Assembly (NCBI GenBank): GCA_949878885.1
Contig: CATLBN010000008.1
Coordinates: 1-64,000, forward strand
Source: an uncultured Clostridia bacterium
GTDB lineage: Bacteria > Bacillota > Clostridia > Christensenellales > Borkfalkiaceae
DNA length: 64,000 bases
Direction: 5' to 3'
Every line of letters starts with the position of its first letter. Positions within the stretch are counted from its first letter, which is position 1. Below, one piece after another: positions 23,063-32,788 of the stretch. The translations under genes were made by a program, and so were the position numbers. A model generated the notes under the pieces. The model saw nothing but the letters and a program-made list of their open reading frames with translations. It was not told the DNA's origin and did not search any database.

Positions 23063-24079
23063 ATGAAAAAATGCTTTTGCGCGTTTTTTTGCGCATTAAC
23101 AGCCGTACTGTCTTTTTTCGGATTATCCGCTTGCGGAAAAACCGATGGGGAAGTATGCGTTTATATGCCTGACGGAGCAACCGCGCTGTCAATGGCGCGC
23201 CTTATGACGGAGGATAAGTCTTTCGGCATTGATACGCATTACCGCGTTGTAGACGGTGCGGCAATTCAAACTTACGTAACGGGCAAAAATCCGCAAGCCG
23301 ATATCTGCGTGCTGCCGCTTAATCTTGCAAGCAAACTTTGCGGCGACGGGGCTGTTTATAAAATGCTCGGAACAGTAACGCACGGCAATCTTTATATATT
23401 AAAGAAAAGCGGCAACGATATTACGGTTGATAATTTGGGCAGTTTAATAGGTAAAACTGTCGGCGTTGTTCAGCTTTCGCAAGTTCCGGGGCTTACGTTT
23501 CAAATTGTATTAAAAGACAACAATTTACAATATAATCTGCTTTCAGCCGGTAATTACGTGCAAACGGCTGTAAATCTTAAAGCAGTCGGTCCTGCGGAAG
23601 TTTTACCTGCAAATACGGACTGCGATTATTTTATAGTGCCCGAACCTGCCGCAACGTCAAAGGTAAACGCAACCGGCGGCAAGCTTTCGTTTGCCGGAAG
23701 TTTGCAGGAGCTGTACGGCGGAGATAACGGTTATCCCCAAGCCGTAATTGTTGCTAAAACGGCTTTGCTTAAAAATAATCCTCAATATATTTCGGATTTT
23801 ATTGCGGCAGTTTCAGATAATGCGGAATGGATTTTATCGGATGGCATACAGGCTTATTTCAATGATATAGTGGGGGCAATCAATAAAAATATGCCGTACG
23901 GCAGCGTAAGTTCGGTAAATTCTTCAAATTTAAATAAACAGGTAATTCAAAACTGCGCAATTAAATTTGTAAAAGCCGAAAGCTGCAAAGCCGAAGTAAA
24001 CTCGTTTATTCAAAAGCTTATACAAATAAATCCGTCTGCGGCGTTTACGGTGTCGGAAGAATTTTTCTATAATGGTTAA
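23063..24079 (+). CDS. ABC importer substrate-binding lipoprotein (NMT1/SsuA-like)
   Basis: The 338-residue product has an N-terminal lipoprotein signal with L-S-A-C (Cys 24). The mature part is a periplasmic-binding fold of the NMT1/THI5/SsuA type: DGATALSMARLM, DICVLPLNLASKL, and IGKTVGVVQLSQVPGLTF in the hinge region. Such proteins capture thiamine precursors, sulfonates, nitrate or similar small organics; the ligand is not clear. AAAGGAG precedes the ATG. The stop overlaps the permease by 8 bases. Confidence 0.8.
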   Translation: MKKCFCAFFCALTAVLSFFGLSACGKTDGEVCVYMPDGATALSMARLMTEDKSFGIDTHYRVVDGAAIQTYVTGKNPQADICVLPLNLASKLCGDGAVYKMLGTVTHGNLYILKKSGNDITVDNLGSLIGKTVGVVQLSQVPGLTFQIVLKDNNLQYNLLSAGNYVQTAVNLKAVGPAEVLPANTDCDYFIVPEPAATSKVNATGGKLSFAGSLQELYGGDNGYPQAVIVAKTALLKNNPQYISDFIAAVSDNAEWILSDGIQAYFNDIVGAINKNMPYGSVSSVNSSNLNKQVIQNCAIKFVKAESCKAEVNSFIQKLIQINPSAAFTVSEEFFYNG

Positions 24080-24854
24080 AAAATATCTGTCAGCTGAAAA
24101 ATTTAATATATTATTTTCGCTTTTGTCGCTGGTTTTAATGTGGGCGGTGTGGATTATCGCTTATTATTGTATCGATAACGATTATATTCTGCCATCTTTT
24201 ACGGAAACGTGTAAAGAATTGTTTTTATGTTTTTGCCGCGGCGAATTTTGGATAGCGGCAGGCTGGTCGCTTTTGCGCACGTTTGCGGCGTTTGCGTTTT
24301 CTTTTGTTTTTGCGGTTGCCTGCGCCGCGCTTTCCGCAGTTTGTAAGCCTTTTTCAAAAATTATTAATCCCATAATTTCGGTAATGCGCACGTTGCCTAC
24401 GCTGGCTGTAATTTTGCTTATATTAATTTGGTCAAACGCTGCCGTAGCGCCTATAATAGTAACGGTTTTGGTGCTGTACCCCTTAATATATGCGCGAATT
24501 AACGTATGTATAGCAGGTATAGACGGCAATTTGATTGAAATGGCAAAAGTGTATAAAATAAGCCGCAAACAGCAGCTTTTTAAAATTTATCTTCCGCTTG
24601 TTTCGCCTAATATACTTTCGCATATAGGCGCGGATATGTCGCTTGGATTAAAAGTTGTTATTTCTGCCGAAGTGCTTTCAAACACATTTAAAAGTATGGG
24701 AGGACTTATGCAAAACGCGCGCGCTTTTCTCGAAATGCCGCTTCTTGCCGCGCTTACTATCGCTTCGGTATTAATTGGTTTGGCGTTGGATTTCGGCTTT
24801 TCGCAGTTTAAGCGATTTACGTATAAATGGAGAGGAAGGAATGCGCGGAAATGA
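24072..24854 (+). CDS. ABC importer permease (SsuC/TauC/ThiX type)
   Basis: The 260-residue protein has six spans. The BPD_transp_1 coupling loop is at about residues 155-185, with the EAA-type motif GNLIEMAKVYKISRKQQLFKIYLPLVSPNIL. This matches permeases of the nitrate/sulfonate/taurine/thiamine-precursor group. It starts inside the end of the binding-protein gene and its stop overlaps the ATPase start (ATGA). Confidence 0.85.
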   Translation: MVKKYLSAEKFNILFSLLSLVLMWAVWIIAYYCIDNDYILPSFTETCKELFLCFCRGEFWIAAGWSLLRTFAAFAFSFVFAVACAALSAVCKPFSKIINPIISVMRTLPTLAVILLILIWSNAAVAPIIVTVLVLYPLIYARINVCIAGIDGNLIEMAKVYKISRKQQLFKIYLPLVSPNILSHIGADMSLGLKVVISAEVLSNTFKSMGGLMQNARAFLEMPLLAALTIASVLIGLALDFGFSQFKRFTYKWRGRNARK

Positions 24855-25510
24855 TAGAAATTAAAAATTTAAATAAAAGTTACGGCAGTTTGAATATTTA
24901 TAATAATTTTAATCTTAATATCGATTGCGGCGGGGTAACCTGTATTTTAGGCGAAAGCGGCAGCGGCAAAACTACGCTGTTAAACTGTATTGCGGGACTT
25001 GTTCCGTACCAAGGCGAAATTACAAAAGTAAAATTTTCTTATATTTTTCAAACGCCCAGACTTGTGCCTAATTTAACTGTTTTGGAAAATCTTAGGCTTG
25101 TCTGCAAAGATAATCAAAAAATTTTTTCGGTTGCGGAGCGGCTTAAAATAAAAGATAAAATAAACGAATATCCTATAAATCTTTCCGGTGGACAGGCTCA
25201 GAGAGTTGCAATAGCCCGAGCCGTTGTTTTTGACAGCGACGTTATTTTAATGGACGAACCGTTTTCTTCGCTGGATTTAAAACTCAAAGCGGAAATCTGT
25301 AAACTGTTTTGCGATATTTTACACGAAAGAGGCGGAACTGCCGTTTACGTTACGCACGACGTGGACGAGGCGGTAAGCATAGCAAACAGAATACTTGTTA
25401 TAAATAACGGAAAAACCGTTTGCGATTTTAAACCGCAAACAGCGGCGCCGAGAGCTATGGGCGGCGATGAAAATTTGAGAAAAAGACTAATATCCGCGCT
25501 TATGGACTAA
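24851..25510 (+). CDS. ABC importer ATP-binding protein
   Basis: The 219-residue protein has Walker A GESGSGKTT (about residues 35-43), a Q-loop in FQTPRLVP, signature LSGGQAQRVAIARA, Walker B VILMDEP and H-loop VTHDVDEA. It energises the permease encoded just upstream. The ATG at 24851 overlaps the permease stop; an upstream frame to 24827 is less likely. It matches SsuB/TauB/ThiZ-type ATPases. The order regulator, binding protein, permease, ATPase indicates one operon. Confidence 0.88.
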   Translation: MIEIKNLNKSYGSLNIYNNFNLNIDCGGVTCILGESGSGKTTLLNCIAGLVPYQGEITKVKFSYIFQTPRLVPNLTVLENLRLVCKDNQKIFSVAERLKIKDKINEYPINLSGGQAQRVAIARAVVFDSDVILMDEPFSSLDLKLKAEICKLFCDILHERGGTAVYVTHDVDEAVSIANRILVINNGKTVCDFKPQTAAPRAMGGDENLRKRLISALMD

Positions 25511-25522
25511 TAGATTTTTTGC

Positions 25523-25551
25523 TTGACAAAGCAGGCTTGTAAAATTATAAT
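25523..25551 (+). promoter_or_regulatory. mscL promoter
   Basis: TTGACA (25523-25528), 17-base spacer, TATAAT (25546-25551): consensus. A GCGGAG ribosome binding site follows before the ATG at 25577. Confidence 0.75.
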
Positions 25552-25576
25552 ATTTTAAAATATTGCGGAGAATTGT

Positions 25577-26119
25577 ATGAAAAAGTTTTTAAAGGAATTT
25601 AAGGAATTTATTTCACGCGGTAATGTAATGGATATGGCCGTAGGTATTATTATCGGCGGCGCGTTTACCGCAATTATCAACGCGGTTGTAGGCAATATAT
25701 TAACGCCTCTCATAAACGCCATTCCAGGTGCCGACGGAACCAGCGCATTGCAGATTGTTTTAAGAGACCCTGTTCTCGCCGAAGACAATATAACGGTTTT
25801 GAAAGAAGCGGTAATTTTGGATTTCGGAAAAGTGATTTCCGCTGTCGTAACGTTTTTAATTACTGCGTTTGTGTTGTTTTTGGTTTTAAAAGTTATTAAT
25901 TCATTGAGAGCAAGCGGTAAAAAATTTGCCGAAAAGCAGAAAAAGACAATAGAAAAGCAGCTTAAAAAGGGCAAAATCACGGCGGAAGAAGCCGAGTCGG
26001 CAAAAGCGGAAATAGTTAACGCCGAGCAAGCGCCCGCAACACCCAAAGAAACAAGCGAAGAAGTTTTAAAAGAAATAAGAGATTTGCTAAAGTCAATAAA
26101 TCAATCTAAATCGGAATAA
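25577..26119 (+). CDS. mscL: Large-conductance mechanosensitive channel
   Basis: The 180-residue protein opens in response to membrane tension and releases solutes on osmotic downshock. The first helix motif reads FKEFISRGNVMDMAVGIIIGGAFTAII and the second span is ISAVVTFLITAFVLFLVLKV. The cytoplasmic end is extended by about 40 residues beyond the usual 130-150, with a charged, Ala/Glu-rich coil and a final amphipathic helix. It has a consensus promoter and its own terminator. Confidence 0.95.
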   Translation: MKKFLKEFKEFISRGNVMDMAVGIIIGGAFTAIINAVVGNILTPLINAIPGADGTSALQIVLRDPVLAEDNITVLKEAVILDFGKVISAVVTFLITAFVLFLVLKVINSLRASGKKFAEKQKKTIEKQLKKGKITAEEAESAKAEIVNAEQAPATPKETSEEVLKEIRDLLKSINQSKSE

Positions 26120-26132
26120 AAGCAAAAATTTT

Positions 26133-26164
26133 AACAGTCCGCCTGTTTGGGCGGACTGTTTTTG
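26133..26164 (+). terminator. Rho-independent terminator after mscL
   Basis: AACAGTCCGC (26133-26142) pairs with GCGGACTGTT (26151-26160), then TTTTTG. Confidence 0.85.
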
Positions 26165-26320
26165 TTAAATAGGTTAATTTTTTAATACTCGCTTGCTTTG
26201 TATGTTAATTATTTTCATCGTGATTGTGGAAAATTTTTATATAAAAAATTGTCTTAAAAAGTTTCCATTTAACAATATATTGTGCTATAATAAATCTGTA
26301 TTTTGTAAATGTTGTGTATT

Positions 26321-26626
26321 TTACGAAACTACAAAGAAAGTAAAGCCCGAACGGAAGGCTAAAACGGCAAAATAAACGTTAAGAACGGCAATTACGGGCA
26401 TTAAAACCATTAACAAAATATTTTTTAAGCGGTAACGCATTAAAAACATACTTACGTAAATTGCAATAGCACCGCCTAAAATAGCCGTTAAAATAAGTTT
26501 GCCGTCTCCGGTTTTTCCGCCGTTGTCGCTTTCTGAAAATTCGTCGCGTTGGGCTCTTACAAGCATTACGGCGTAAAAGTTTACCGCAAGAATATACACT
26601 ATAAAAATAACGTATAAAAGTAGCAT
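26321..26626 (-). CDS. Small membrane protein, DUF1294-like
   Basis: The 101-residue product has an N-terminal span, a hydrophilic segment (RAQRDEFSESDNGGKTGDGK), then LILTAILGGAIAIYVSMFLMRYRLKN and a final span. The GG-x-x-G/Y-x-x-MF-RxxLK pattern resembles DUF1294, although the usual DKRRA/IPE motif is absent. No ribosome binding site is seen. It is divergent from purE, with a CATAC/GTATG inverted repeat between them. Confidence 0.45.
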   Translation of the reverse strand: MLLLYVIFIVYILAVNFYAVMLVRAQRDEFSESDNGGKTGDGKLILTAILGGAIAIYVSMFLMRYRLKNILLMVLMPVIAVLNVYFAVLAFRSGFTFFVVS

Positions 26627-26670
26627 ACATTAAGTATGTTGCAAAAATTTTAATAAATACGGGGTTGCAT

Positions 26671-27168
26671 ATGTCTAAAATTGCCGTTATTATGGGCAGT
26701 AAATCAGATTACAGCGTGGTTAAACCGGCTATAGAAGTTATAAAAAGTTTCGGCGTTGAAGCCGAAGTGCGCGTAATATCGGCGCACAGAACGCCGGAGG
26801 AAGCGCATTCGTTTGCGGTAAACGCCGCAAGCCGAGGATTTGAAGTTATTATTTGCGCTGCAGGTAAAGCCGCGCATTTGGGCGGCGTAATAGCGGCAAG
26901 TACAACTTTGCCGGTTATAGGATTACCCGTAAAAACTGATATGATGGGCGGTCTTGACAGTCTGCTTTCTATAGTGCAAATGCCTTCAGGCATACCCGTT
27001 GCAACGGTCGGCGTTAACGGCGGAGAAAACGCGGGGCTTCTAGCGTTGCAGATTTTAGGCGTAAAATATCCTGAAATCGCAAAAAAACTATCCGAATACA
27101 AAATTAAGATGAAAGAAAAAATCAACGCAGACGATGAAGCTTTGCGTTGTGAGATTGCTCAGCAGTAA
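26671..27168 (+). CDS. purE: N5-carboxyaminoimidazole ribonucleotide mutase
   Basis: The 165-residue class I PurE rearranges N5-CAIR to CAIR in purine synthesis. The signature VIMGSKSDYSVV is at residues 6-17, VISAHRTPEEA at about 40, and ICAAGKAAHLGGVIAA, then PVKTDMMGGLDSLLSIVQMPSGIPVATV. The start is the ATG at 26671; the frame is open two codons earlier. It heads the purine gene cluster. The partner purK is not in the window; a hairpin lies between it and purC. Confidence 0.93.
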   Translation: MSKIAVIMGSKSDYSVVKPAIEVIKSFGVEAEVRVISAHRTPEEAHSFAVNAASRGFEVIICAAGKAAHLGGVIAASTTLPVIGLPVKTDMMGGLDSLLSIVQMPSGIPVATVGVNGGENAGLLALQILGVKYPEIAKKLSEYKIKMKEKINADDEALRCEIAQQ

Positions 27169-27171
27169 ATT

Positions 27172-27202
27172 ATACCCGCAAACTGTTTTGCGGGTATTTG
27201 TA
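27172..27202 (+). terminator. Hairpin between purE and purC
   Basis: ATACCCGCAAA pairs with TTTGCGGGTAT around a short loop, followed only by TTTG. It may be a weak terminator setting the purE to purC ratio. Confidence 0.5.
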
Positions 27203-27245
27203 TTAAATTTATACTCAATTTTATTTTATATAAGGAGAAATTCTG

Positions 27246-27965
27246 ATGGAAAAAACCAAACAGCTTTACGAAGGCAAGGCAAAAAAAGTTTACGCTACCG
27301 AAAACGAAGATTACGTTATAGTGTCTTATAAAGATGACGCAACGGCGTTTAACGGCTTAAAGAAAGGCACAATAACGGGAAAGGGCGTAATAAACAACAA
27401 AATGAGCAATCTTATGATGCAGATGCTTGAAAAAAAAGGAATCCCCACGCACTTTGCAGAGCAGTTGAACGATAGGGAAACGGTAGTTAAAAAAGTTGAG
27501 ATAGTTCCGCTTGAAGTAATAATAAGAAACGTTGCGGCAGGCAGCTTTTCAAAGCGTTACGGAGTAGCGGAAGGAACGGCTTTTTCCGCTCCTACCATAG
27601 AATTCTCTTATAAAAACGACGAACTCGGCGACCCTCTTATCAACGATTATCACGCGCTTGCGCTCAATCTCGCAACGGCTGCGGAGATAGATACCATAAA
27701 AAAGATGGCGTTTGCGGTAAATGAAGCTATGATAGAGTTTTTCAAGGAACTCAATATCGATTTAATAGACTTTAAACTTGAATTCGGAAGATTCAAAGGT
27801 CAAATAGTGCTCGCCGACGAAATATCGCCCGATACTTGCCGTTTTTGGGAAGCTGGAACGTGGGATACCGAAAAACACGTAAGTTTGGATAAAGACAGAT
27901 TCCGCAGGGACCTCGGCGGAGTTGAAGACGCTTACGCGGAAATTTTCAAACGCATAAGTAAATAA
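27246..27965 (+). CDS. purC: SAICAR synthetase
   Basis: The 239-residue ATP-dependent ligase couples CAIR with aspartate. Visible motifs are QLYEGKAKKVYAT at the N-terminus, KDDATAFNG, VEIVPLEVIIRNVAAGSF, and LADEISPDTCRFW. The length is that of the short bacterial form. AAGGAG precedes the ATG with normal spacing. The gene is followed 35 bases later by purF in the same direction. Confidence 0.95.
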   Translation: MEKTKQLYEGKAKKVYATENEDYVIVSYKDDATAFNGLKKGTITGKGVINNKMSNLMMQMLEKKGIPTHFAEQLNDRETVVKKVEIVPLEVIIRNVAAGSFSKRYGVAEGTAFSAPTIEFSYKNDELGDPLINDYHALALNLATAAEIDTIKKMAFAVNEAMIEFFKELNIDLIDFKLEFGRFKGQIVLADEISPDTCRFWEAGTWDTEKHVSLDKDRFRRDLGGVEDAYAEIFKRISK

Positions 27966-27999
27966 GTTTTACGTTAATTTTAATTTTTAAGGATTTTAT

Positions 28000-29427
28000 A
28001 TGTATTTAAGAACAAAAAAAGCTCCGTTTGACAGTATGCAGGAAGAATGCGGAGTTTTCGGCGTTTATTCGTCCGAAACGCGCAACGTTGCGCACACCGT
28101 CTATTACGGACTTTACGCACTTCAACATAGAGGACAGGAAAGCGGCGGTATCGCCGTGTCTTATGCCGATAAAATAACCTATTATAAAGGAATGGGACTT
28201 GTTGCCGATGTGTTTGCGGGCGGCAACTTGGAAAATCTGCCTGAAGGCGATATTGCCATAGGGCACGTTCGTTATTCCACAACGGGCGCAAGCCAGCTTT
28301 TAAACGCTCAGCCCGTAGTCTTTACCGGCAAATGCGGTAAGATTGCCGTTGCGCATAACGGCAACTTAACCAATACCAAACAGCTTCGCGACGAATTGAT
28401 TTCTCAGAACGCGGTGTTCCAAACCACAATCGATTCGGAAGTTATTGCCGTGCTTATAAATTCGCTTTCCGACGGAGACATACTTACTGGCGTAAAGCGC
28501 GCTTGTCTTAAATTCAAAGGCTCTTACGCTCTTGTTATAATGACGTGCGATAAGCTTATCGCCGTGCGCGACCCGTACGGTATACGTCCGCTGTGTTTGG
28601 GTAAAATAGACGACGATGTTGTTGTTGCAAGCGAAACGTGCGCACTTGACGCCGTAGGCGCCAATTTCCTGCGCGACGTAAAGCCCGGCGAAATAGTTGT
28701 TATAGACAGTAACGGTATGAGTTCGCAGATGATGGAAAACGTTCCCCAAAAGTCGAATATGTGCATATTCGAATACGTTTATTTTGCACGCCACGACTCG
28801 GTTTTAGACGGTTACAGCGTTTACGAGGCGCGCAAAGCGGCAGGTAAGCTTTTGGCAAAGCATTATCCCGTTAAAGCCGATTTGGTTTCGGGAGTTCCCG
28901 ATTCGGGCAACGTTGCCGCAAGAGGGTATTCCGAGGAGAGCGGTATTCCGTTTGTCGAAGCTCTTGCACGCAACAGATATGTTGGAAGAACGTTTATTCA
29001 GCCCGACCAACGCCAACGCGAAAACAGTTTGCACGTTAAAATGAACGCTTTGCGCGGCAACGTACGGGATAAAAGAGTGGTGCTTATCGACGACAGTATA
29101 GTGCGCGGTACCACAATGAAAAAAATTATAAAAATGCTAAGGGATGCAGGCGCAAAAGAAGTACATATCAGAATTTGTTCTCCTATAATAAAGCATCCTT
29201 GCCATTTGGGGATTGACATTCAAACTTATTCGCAGCTTATAGGCGCATATAAAAACGAAGCTCAAATTTGCGAAAGTTTGGGTGCCGACAGCGTACACTA
29301 TCTTTCCATTGACCAACTGCTTTCGACTTGCAAAGGCGCCAACACGGGTTTTTGCTTGGGTTGCTTTAACGGGCAGTATCCTTATCCGTTAGAGAATTAC
29401 GAAGCCGACAAACTTAAATTGGAATAA
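28000..29427 (+). CDS. purF: Amidophosphoribosyltransferase
   Basis: The 475-residue enzyme makes phosphoribosylamine from PRPP and glutamine, the committed purine step. A 16-residue propeptide (ending QEE) precedes Cys 17 (CGVFG), the glutaminase nucleophile freed by self-cleavage in the Bacillus-type enzyme. The glutaminase half has LQHRGQESGG and HNGNLTN. The phosphoribosyltransferase half has VVLIDDSIVRGTTMKK. Late cysteines (CKGANTGFCLGC) fit the Fe-S cluster of the Bacillus-type enzyme. Confidence 0.95.
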   Translation: MYLRTKKAPFDSMQEECGVFGVYSSETRNVAHTVYYGLYALQHRGQESGGIAVSYADKITYYKGMGLVADVFAGGNLENLPEGDIAIGHVRYSTTGASQLLNAQPVVFTGKCGKIAVAHNGNLTNTKQLRDELISQNAVFQTTIDSEVIAVLINSLSDGDILTGVKRACLKFKGSYALVIMTCDKLIAVRDPYGIRPLCLGKIDDDVVVASETCALDAVGANFLRDVKPGEIVVIDSNGMSSQMMENVPQKSNMCIFEYVYFARHDSVLDGYSVYEARKAAGKLLAKHYPVKADLVSGVPDSGNVAARGYSEESGIPFVEALARNRYVGRTFIQPDQRQRENSLHVKMNALRGNVRDKRVVLIDDSIVRGTTMKKIIKMLRDAGAKEVHIRICSPIIKHPCHLGIDIQTYSQLIGAYKNEAQICESLGADSVHYLSIDQLLSTCKGANTGFCLGCFNGQYPYPLENYEADKLKLE

Positions 29428-29466
29428 TGCAATAATAAATTAAAAAATAAAATTCAGGAGATAAAA

Positions 29467-30486
29467 ATGGCTATATCATATAAAGACAGCGGAGTTGACG
29501 TAACCAAGGGCTACGAGGCTGTAAAGTTAATGAAAAATCACGTGCAGTCTACATATACTGACGGCGTGCTGGGAGATATAGGCTCTTTCGGCGGCTTTTT
29601 CGAAATGCCAAAAGACGTTAAAAACCCCGTTTTGGTATCCGGTACCGACGGAGTGGGAACAAAACTCAAATACGCAATAATTTCGGACAGGCACGATACG
29701 ATAGGTATAGACGCGGTTGCAATGTGCGTTAACGATATTGTGTGCCAGGGCGCAAAACCGCTGTTCTTTTTGGATTATTTTGCAACAGGCAGTTTAAGTC
29801 CCGAAAAAGTTGCAACGGTAGTAGGCGGTATTTCCGAAGGTTGCAGACAGTGCGGCGCAGCGCTTATAGGCGGCGAAACGGCGGAAATGCCCGGATTTTA
29901 TCCCGACGGAGAATACGATATAGCCGGTTTTGCGGTAGGCGTTGTAGATAAAAAGAAAATTATAAACGGCAGCAAAATTAAATCCGGCGACGTATTGATA
30001 GGCTTAAAATCAAGCGGAGTGCATTCAAACGGCTATTCTCTTGTAAGAAAGCTTTTCGGCGAGGATATTAAAGAACTTGAAAAATACGATAACGAATTAG
30101 GTTCAACAATAATAGACGCGCTTTTAGCTCCTACAAAAATTTATGTAAACAGCATTTTGGAGCTTATTAAAAAAGTAAACGTAAAGGGCATTGCGCATAT
30201 TACGGGCGGCGGCTTTATAGAGAATATTCCCAGAATATTCCCCCAAGGAATAGGTTGCAGAATAGATACTAAATCATATGAAATTCCGCCTATATTCAAA
30301 CTTTTGCAAAAGAAATCAAAGCTTACTAAAACCGAACTTTACAATACCTTTAATATGGGTATAGGTATGGTGGTTTGCGTTAAAAAATCGGATGCGGAAG
30401 CGGCGATAGCCCAGCTTGAAAGCACGGGCGAATCCTGCGTTATATTGGGTAAAACCGTAAAGGGCGAAGGGGTTATTTTAAAGTGA
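29467..30486 (+). CDS. purM: AIR synthetase
   Basis: The 339-residue enzyme closes the imidazole ring of FGAM using ATP. Motifs include YKDSGVDVTKGYEAV at the N-terminus, SGTDGVGTKLKYA, VNDIVCQGAKPLFFLDYFA, GGETAEMPGFY, and HITGGGFIENIPRIFP. GGAG lies before the ATG. Its stop overlaps the GTG start of purN by four bases. Confidence 0.95.
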   Translation: MAISYKDSGVDVTKGYEAVKLMKNHVQSTYTDGVLGDIGSFGGFFEMPKDVKNPVLVSGTDGVGTKLKYAIISDRHDTIGIDAVAMCVNDIVCQGAKPLFFLDYFATGSLSPEKVATVVGGISEGCRQCGAALIGGETAEMPGFYPDGEYDIAGFAVGVVDKKKIINGSKIKSGDVLIGLKSSGVHSNGYSLVRKLFGEDIKELEKYDNELGSTIIDALLAPTKIYVNSILELIKKVNVKGIAHITGGGFIENIPRIFPQGIGCRIDTKSYEIPPIFKLLQKKSKLTKTELYNTFNMGIGMVVCVKKSDAEAAIAQLESTGESCVILGKTVKGEGVILK

Positions 30487-31097
30487 AGCGCATAGCGGTT
30501 TTTGCTTCCGGCGGAGGTACCGATTTTCAGTCGGTAATCGACGCTAACGAAAGAGAAAAATTTTGTGAAATTGCCGTTTTGGTTGCTTCAAAACACGGGA
30601 TAGGCGCAATAGAAAGAGCGCGAAACCACGGCATATATGCGGCTGTATTTGCCAAAAGCGACTATAACGACTTAGAAACGCTGTATGCGGAACTTTCAAA
30701 AATATTGCAGGAAAAAAGCGTAGATTATATTGTGCTTGCAGGTTGGCTGAAAATAATACCAGAAAGCTTTATAAAGGCTTATCAAGATAAAATAATCAAT
30801 ATTCATCCGTCGCTTATACCGTCTTTCTGCGGAGCGGGCTATTACGGGTTAAAGGTTCATAAAGCCGTTTTGGACTACGGAGCAAAAGTTACGGGCTGTA
30901 CCGTTCATTTTGTAAACGAAGTGCCTGACGGCGGGGCAATAATAGCACAGACTGCGGTTGAAGTAAAAGAAGACGACAGTCCCGAAAGTTTGCAGGCAAG
31001 GGTACTTGAAAAAGAACACGAACTTTTGCCGTATTGCGTTAAAAAACTTTGCCAAGGCAAAATTATAAAACAAGACAGAAAAGTTACTATTAAATAA
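30483..31097 (+). CDS. purN: GAR transformylase
   Basis: The 204-residue enzyme formylates glycinamide ribonucleotide from 10-formyl-THF. The sequence shows [15 protein letters not shown] (usually FASGxGTNxQ), [13 protein letters not shown], the catalytic N-x-H in [11 protein letters not shown], and [19 protein letters not shown] containing the conserved Asp. The GTG start overlaps purM (GTGA). Confidence 0.93.
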   Translation: MKRIAVFASGGGTDFQSVIDANEREKFCEIAVLVASKHGIGAIERARNHGIYAAVFAKSDYNDLETLYAELSKILQEKSVDYIVLAGWLKIIPESFIKAYQDKIINIHPSLIPSFCGAGYYGLKVHKAVLDYGAKVTGCTVHFVNEVPDGGAIIAQTAVEVKEDDSPESLQARVLEKEHELLPYCVKKLCQGKIIKQDRKVTIK

Positions 31098-31135
31098 ATA
31101 CCGACTGCAAGTCGGATAACAAACGGAGGATATTT

Positions 31136-32755
31136 ATGGCAATGAAAAAGAGAGCGCTTGTTAGCGTATCCGATAAAACGGGCGTGGTGGAGTTTTGTAA
31201 ACAGCTTACAGAATGCGGTTTTGAAATTATTTCCACGGGCGGCACTGCAAAAGTTTTAAAAGAAGCGGGTTTAAAAGTTATAGGAATATCCGAAATTACA
31301 GGATTTCCAGAGTGCTTAGACGGCAGAGTAAAAACTCTGCATCCCAACGTACACGCAGGCTTGCTTGCAATGCGTTCCAATCCCGAGCATATGGCTCAGC
31401 TTGAAAAGCTTAACATTAATACCATAGACGTAGTTTGCGTAAACTTATATCCGTTTAAAGCTACTCTTGAAAAAGGCGCGGATTTTGCCGAGTGTGTAGA
31501 AAATATAGATATAGGCGGTCCTACAATGATTAGGGCTGCGGCAAAAAATTATCAGGACGTTGCGGTAATTGTAGACCCCAAAGATTACAATAAAGTTATT
31601 GACGAGCTTAAAACGGGCGGAGTTACGCTTGAAACAAAAAAATATCTTCAATATAAAGTTTTTGCGCATACAGCAGTTTACGACAGCTTAATTTCCAATT
31701 ACCTTGCCGCGCAGCTCGGTATTGCTTTCCCTGACGAAGTTACGTTTGCATACAGCAAGGCGCAGGATATGCGTTACGGCGAAAACCCTCAGCAGCGTGC
31801 GGTGTTTTACAACGAACAGTTTATTCGCCGCGGTTCGCTTTCTTCGGCAAAACAGCTTTGGGGTAAAGAACTTTCATACAACAATATTAACGATGCAAAC
31901 GGCGCGTTAGAACTTTTAAAGGAGTTTAACGGCGTTCCTGCGGTAGTTGCCTGCAAACACGCAAACCCTTGCGGCGTAGGCACGGGCAGCACGGTATTCG
32001 AAGCATATATGAGGGCGTACGAAAGCGATCCCGTATCTGTTTTCGGCGGAATACTTGCAATTAACGGTACCGTAGATAAACAAACCGCAACCGAAATAAA
32101 CAAAATATTTATAGAAATAGTTATGGCTTCCGACTATACCGAAGAAGCGCTTGAAATATTAAAACAAAAGAAAAATATCCGTCTTTTGAAAATAGACGAT
32201 ATTGCGGCAAAACGCGAAAAAACTGCGTTTGATATGAAAAAAGTTTACGGCGGTTTACTTGTTCAGGACTACGACGAAAGCTTGATTTACGGAGAAGATT
32301 TATCGCTTTTCAAAACCAAAGCGAAAGCGGAACAAACGGTTAACGCTTCAGGCAACGCCAAAACGGTTTACGGCTTGGGCGTGGTAACCGAGCGTTTTCC
32401 CACAGAAGAAGAAATTAAAGCTTTGCTGTTCGGTTGGAAAGTTGTAAAGCATACAAAATCAAACGCTATTGTTATTGCAAAAGACGGCAGAACTACGGGT
32501 ATCGGTATGGGACAAACCAACCGTATTTGGGCGGCGCAGCAGTCTATAGCGCACGCAGGCAAACAGGCAAAAGGCTCTGTTATGGCTTCCGACGCATTTT
32601 TCCCGTTCCCCGATTGCGTTGACGAGTGCGTTAAAGCAGGCATAACCGCAATAATTCAGCCGGGCGGATCTATTCAGGACAAAGCTTCGGTTGAAGCGTG
32701 CAATGCAGCAGGCATAGCAATGGTCTTTGTCGGAGACAGACATTTCAAACATTGA
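31136..32755 (+). CDS. purH: AICAR transformylase / IMP cyclohydrolase
   Basis: The 539-residue bifunctional enzyme carries out the last two steps to IMP. The N-terminal cyclohydrolase domain has [27 protein letters not shown] and [15 protein letters not shown]. The C-terminal transformylase has [22 protein letters not shown] and [14 protein letters not shown] precedes the ATG. The reading frame is intact. Confidence 0.95.
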   Translation: MAMKKRALVSVSDKTGVVEFCKQLTECGFEIISTGGTAKVLKEAGLKVIGISEITGFPECLDGRVKTLHPNVHAGLLAMRSNPEHMAQLEKLNINTIDVVCVNLYPFKATLEKGADFAECVENIDIGGPTMIRAAAKNYQDVAVIVDPKDYNKVIDELKTGGVTLETKKYLQYKVFAHTAVYDSLISNYLAAQLGIAFPDEVTFAYSKAQDMRYGENPQQRAVFYNEQFIRRGSLSSAKQLWGKELSYNNINDANGALELLKEFNGVPAVVACKHANPCGVGTGSTVFEAYMRAYESDPVSVFGGILAINGTVDKQTATEINKIFIEIVMASDYTEEALEILKQKKNIRLLKIDDIAAKREKTAFDMKKVYGGLLVQDYDESLIYGEDLSLFKTKAKAEQTVNASGNAKTVYGLGVVTERFPTEEEIKALLFGWKVVKHTKSNAIVIAKDGRTTGIGMGQTNRIWAAQQSIAHAGKQAKGSVMASDAFFPFPDCVDECVKAGITAIIQPGGSIQDKASVEACNAAGIAMVFVGDRHFKH

Positions 32756-32788
32756 TACAAATTAAAAATACATAAATTCGGATGAAAT

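Noticed and set aside
26193..26375. 60-codon plus-strand ORF after mscL
   Set aside because: Low-complexity, AT-driven composition, no ribosome binding site, and it runs into the opposite-strand membrane gene.
26640..26670. Purine riboswitch before purE
   Set aside because: The gap to the divergent gene is too short and lacks the conserved purine aptamer loops.
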